DNA of 64,000 nucleotides from Liquidambar formosana (taxonomy: Eukaryota; Streptophyta; Magnoliopsida; Saxifragales; Altingiaceae). The notes beneath the pieces are model-generated. The model did not search any database. It was not told the origin of the DNA and saw only the letters and a program-made list of their open reading frames with translations. The stretch is taken from NCBI GenBank assembly GCA_039720395.1, contig CM077831.1, positions 5,188,003 through 5,252,002 of the forward strand, given 5' to 3'. Made by a program: the position numbers and the translations under genes. Below, one piece after another: positions 60,821 to 64,000 of this stretch (positions within the stretch are counted from its first letter, which is position 1; each line of letters opens with the position of its first letter).

Positions 60821-63610
60821 GTGATATATTAAGAGAATGTCATATGTGAATTATTAATGATTTTCAGAATAACCACTTTACTTTGTGGTTAACGAGATGT
60901 TTTTATTTATAGTCATATATATACTTGAGATTCAAAAAAATCATGATGATGATTTTTGAAAATTTATGGGTATTATTTGGCATATTTTTATTTATATCTT
61001 TGATGATATAATGATGTGAGGTGAATCAATGATTCATAAAGAATAAATTCATAAATTGAATATCCTTTTCTGAGAATTATATTTACCTAAAATTTATTAA
61101 AGGTGATGTGTATACTTGACTTTTTTAGTTGTCATCAATTTTTTGGATTTCTTATATTACTTACAGATGATGATGATGATGATGATGACTGAATCTTTGA
61201 TTCAAATGAGAAGAAATTCATTTGTGGACCTATATTGCCTATATGATATGGTGTCTTGGAATTATCCAAGATGATATGTTTCATTGTCCAATTTGGAGTT
61301 TGAAATTGATGACTTGATTTGTAGAAAGTTATGAGAATGCTAAGATAAAAATCTTAGCATTTATATATTTATGAATGAGACTTATGCTTATTCAAAATTT
61401 GTTGGTTCGAGTAAATAATTTTATGGGGTAGGGTAAATGCCTAAAAAAAAAAAAATTAAATAGCAGCTGCTTAGAAAGTCAGAGATGAGAATTATTAAAC
61501 TTCTGACTAATTAACTTATTAGTGAATATGACATTGAGGGGAATGTGACTTATACATGTGACAAGGGTTAACAATGATGGTAACCCAACTTATGTGAATG
61601 GAGATCCTAAGAAGTAGGTTCATATAGGTAATAACAAGTTACTGGTTGACTTGGAGTGCACTATCATTTATATAATATATTTTCAGTGTCCTTTCCTATG
61701 GTGTAGATAATGCAAACTACAATGTTTAAGGTTGAGTTTTAACTCTTAATGAATTCCATAGCCTTATTTGGGTGGTGTGTTTAATTGTAATGCACACTTG
61801 ATGGATCCACCTATATGGGTGCGGAAGTGGGGCTGCTTCTCTTATGAGAGCTTAAACAGGTTCTCTAGAGCACTCATGAATATCTATGTATGACGCATGG
61901 ACTATTCGTGCCATCCTGATTAGAACAACTTAGATTTCAAGAATAATATGCGGATTGTGAGTCAATTGATATATAAGAAGAAATTTTGGTTCATAGAAAC
62001 TTATAGTTTCACCATATTTCTGTAGGTAACACTTATATATCCAAGGTATGGTTCATAGTCCGCAAAAGACACCACTACCTATGCATTGCATTCTCATGTT
62101 CTTTATATTTTGTTATATAATTGAATTATATGGGAGATTATTGTATTTTTTTATAAATAAAATAAAAAATGTGTGATTTAAATTATTATTCATTATATGT
62201 GATTTTATTACTATCATATCATTTATTTATTTGGTCCATTATTATGAGTTAGTATGTATATTATTGTTAGGGGGTTAAACATCCTTTTGGAGAAAAAATG
62301 GTTTTTCCTCTATCATTTTTTTATGGTTTTTGAGTAGTCTTCTTCCTCTTCATTAGAATGATAAAATTACAAAAGTTTTTGGATAAATTTTCCCAATCCT
62401 TTATATCTCTCTACATATAAATTTCTTTTGTATAAAACTTCATCTATCATTCTTGAATATTTTAATGGAACGATCAAGAGCTCTTTAGTTCCTTGTACTT
62501 GGGAGTGCACGTGTACGAAGACCACGATTGTTGTATCCTCGAGGGTTGGGGTGCTAAAAGACCTAGATGCACTGAGTGATTCACTTTGAGCGGTGCAAAT
62601 CAACTTTTAAGGACAGTGTTCGCACACGCCTCAATCAATAAGTCTATTTCTTTTATTATAAATTATATTATTGTATATTTTGATTTTTGACATCCATGTT
62701 TTTACTCCTATATTTCCACTAGAACCCCTTCATCTGTTCGACTTATCTTTTCCCATTTGCAACCTGTTGATATATATATATATTTCTACTTGCAATTGTG
62801 TTTCCACCCAACAATAATTCATATACAATTTGAATAATTTATGATCTTCAATATACATTTGGATACATAGAAGAAAAAAAAAACACCAAATTGCAATTTC
62901 ATAAATACAATTTGGCAATTTGGCATCTACTGATCTAAAATATATATTGAGGGAAAGAAAGAAAGAATGACACGATGAAAGAGGAGAGAAAGCTAAGAGA
63001 CAATGCAAGTGAGGGAGGTGGCGAACTACGATGGTGGTGGTGGAAAAAATAAATCTGTTATAGATCCAATGTATGCATAACTGTAGACGAGTGTAAATCA
63101 TGTACTATTAATAGAAGAGAACCCCTCCTCCTCATAGTGGTTTGAGTAGATCTGACTTTGTTGAAGGCTGAAAGATCGATTCCACCTGATCTGGTTGGTG
63201 AAGATGTTCCCGATAGTGCCTCAAAGGTAGAGAGAATAAGAGGTTGAGAATGAAGGAGGCAGAGAGATTCCACTTAATCTAGCCGGCGAAGATGTTCTTG
63301 ACAATGACTTGAGAGTGAAAGAGGTGGAAGAGAGATTGAGAGAATGACGTTGAGAAAGAGACTAGGGAGACTGAGCGTTGAGATAAAGAGAGGGAGGCAA
63401 AGAGAGAAAATAAGGGTTATATACTTATATCTAATTAGGGTTTTCTTAGTATATATATATATATCTATATATATATATATATTAATCTCGAACCCGACTT
63501 CAAAAATCAAAATTAACCTTGACTTGACCCAAAACCCAAAAAAAATTACAAAAACCCACCCCTATAGGGCGAGGCAAGTGAAATTTGCAATCTCTATTTT
63601 AGATACTTGG
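60821..63610. other. AT-rich region without recognised gene
   Basis: Right flank of the nested LTRs, possibly the same old element as 54318-56516. Around 61500-62060 the sequence reads like a retroelement leader, but no ends were found. Purine-rich stretches (62945-63030, 63310-63415) and (TA)n at 63451-63482 are present. Short frames at 62367-63510 show no domain. Confidence 0.35.
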
Positions 63611-64000
63611 TGTTGCTACCCCAAAAAAGGATGCAGGATATTTCCTCCTTTCCTAAGATGGGATGACCCCCAGGTCATCCGTTCTAGTAGGTGGTGTTTG
63701 CGAAAATGGATTGAATTCATTTCAAGGGCGCCTTGATCGTCCTAGGCATGCGAGCATATCTAGGATTGTCAAGGCTATGGAGTCGCCACCAATTAGGGGT
63801 TTGAGGATGTGATTGGGCATCCTTTGCTTAATTAAAAGGTGGGGTCATCTGAGATCACAAGATAAGTCCATCTGAGATCTCATCGACAAATAGGTCCATT
63901 TGAGGTCCATTTGAAAGTTGATTGACTCCTAGTGGTTTGTGAGACTAAAGATTGAGGGTAAGGGGGTTTGGTTATGAGTGGGGAAGGTGTGAGGCACCCC
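63611..64000 (-). mobile_element. Second copy of the Tat-like LTR end, cut by window edge
   Basis: TGTTGCTACCCC at 63611 corresponds to TGTCGCTACCTC at 2184, and the following 390 bases align with 2184-2555 in order (GGGATGACCCC, GCATGCGAGCATATCTAGGA, GTCGCCACCAAT, GGTGTGAGGCACCCC). The PBS-like site seen at 2170 is not present at its left side, so this is a solo LTR or a 3' LTR. Confidence 0.75.

Overview
The window is nuclear DNA of a flowering plant, most likely a eudicot. The evidence is GT-AG introns, an NPH3/BTB gene and an E-type PPR gene, a tRNA-derived SINE, Stowaway and hAT MITEs, and dense Ty1/copia and Ty3/gypsy sequence on an AT-rich background. I could not tell the species. All similarity statements are by eye; no search was run.

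Only two convincing host genes are present, both on the + strand. One is a three-exon NPH3-domain (BTB/POZ) gene at 21833-23979, predicted 579 aa. The other is an intronless PLS/E-class pentatricopeptide repeat gene at 37319-39280, 653 aa, with ten uninterrupted 31-residue motifs. They are unrelated in function and simply sit in two gene islands (about 20-29 kb and 36-40 kb).

Nearly everything else is nested mobile DNA. 0-19.8 kb: copia LTR pieces, a Tat/Ogre-like minus-strand LTR with an adjacent PBS-like site and a 161-bp tandem array, a decayed copia element (gag-PR-IN-RT/RH, 3' LTR) split by a solo LTR, then a minus-strand gypsy LTR with a tRNA-Met-type PBS. 20-21.3 kb: two adjacent palindromic MITEs and a Stowaway-like MITE. 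29.2-34.4 kb: two solo LTRs with perfect 5-bp target duplications. 34.76-35.81 kb: a palindromic/tandem array in which seven copies of a perfect plant snRNA upstream sequence element (USE) each lie about 24 bp or slightly more from a TATA-like box. 40.4-50.8 kb: LTR fragments, a hAT MITE inside a Stowaway MITE, a SINE whose 13-bp target duplication is split by a 4.9-kb solo LTR, and another Stowaway MITE. 50.9-53.6 kb: two copies of the copia LTR fused in opposite orientation. 56.5-60.8 kb: a solo LTR inside a related solo LTR. 63.6-64 kb: start of another copy of the Tat-like LTR seen at 2.2 kb.

At least seven LTR insertions have been reduced to solo LTRs with recognisable target duplications, so recombinational loss dominates here. 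The most unusual locus is the USE array at 34.76-35.81 kb, where two Pol III-spaced promoters face each other across a palindrome centre.
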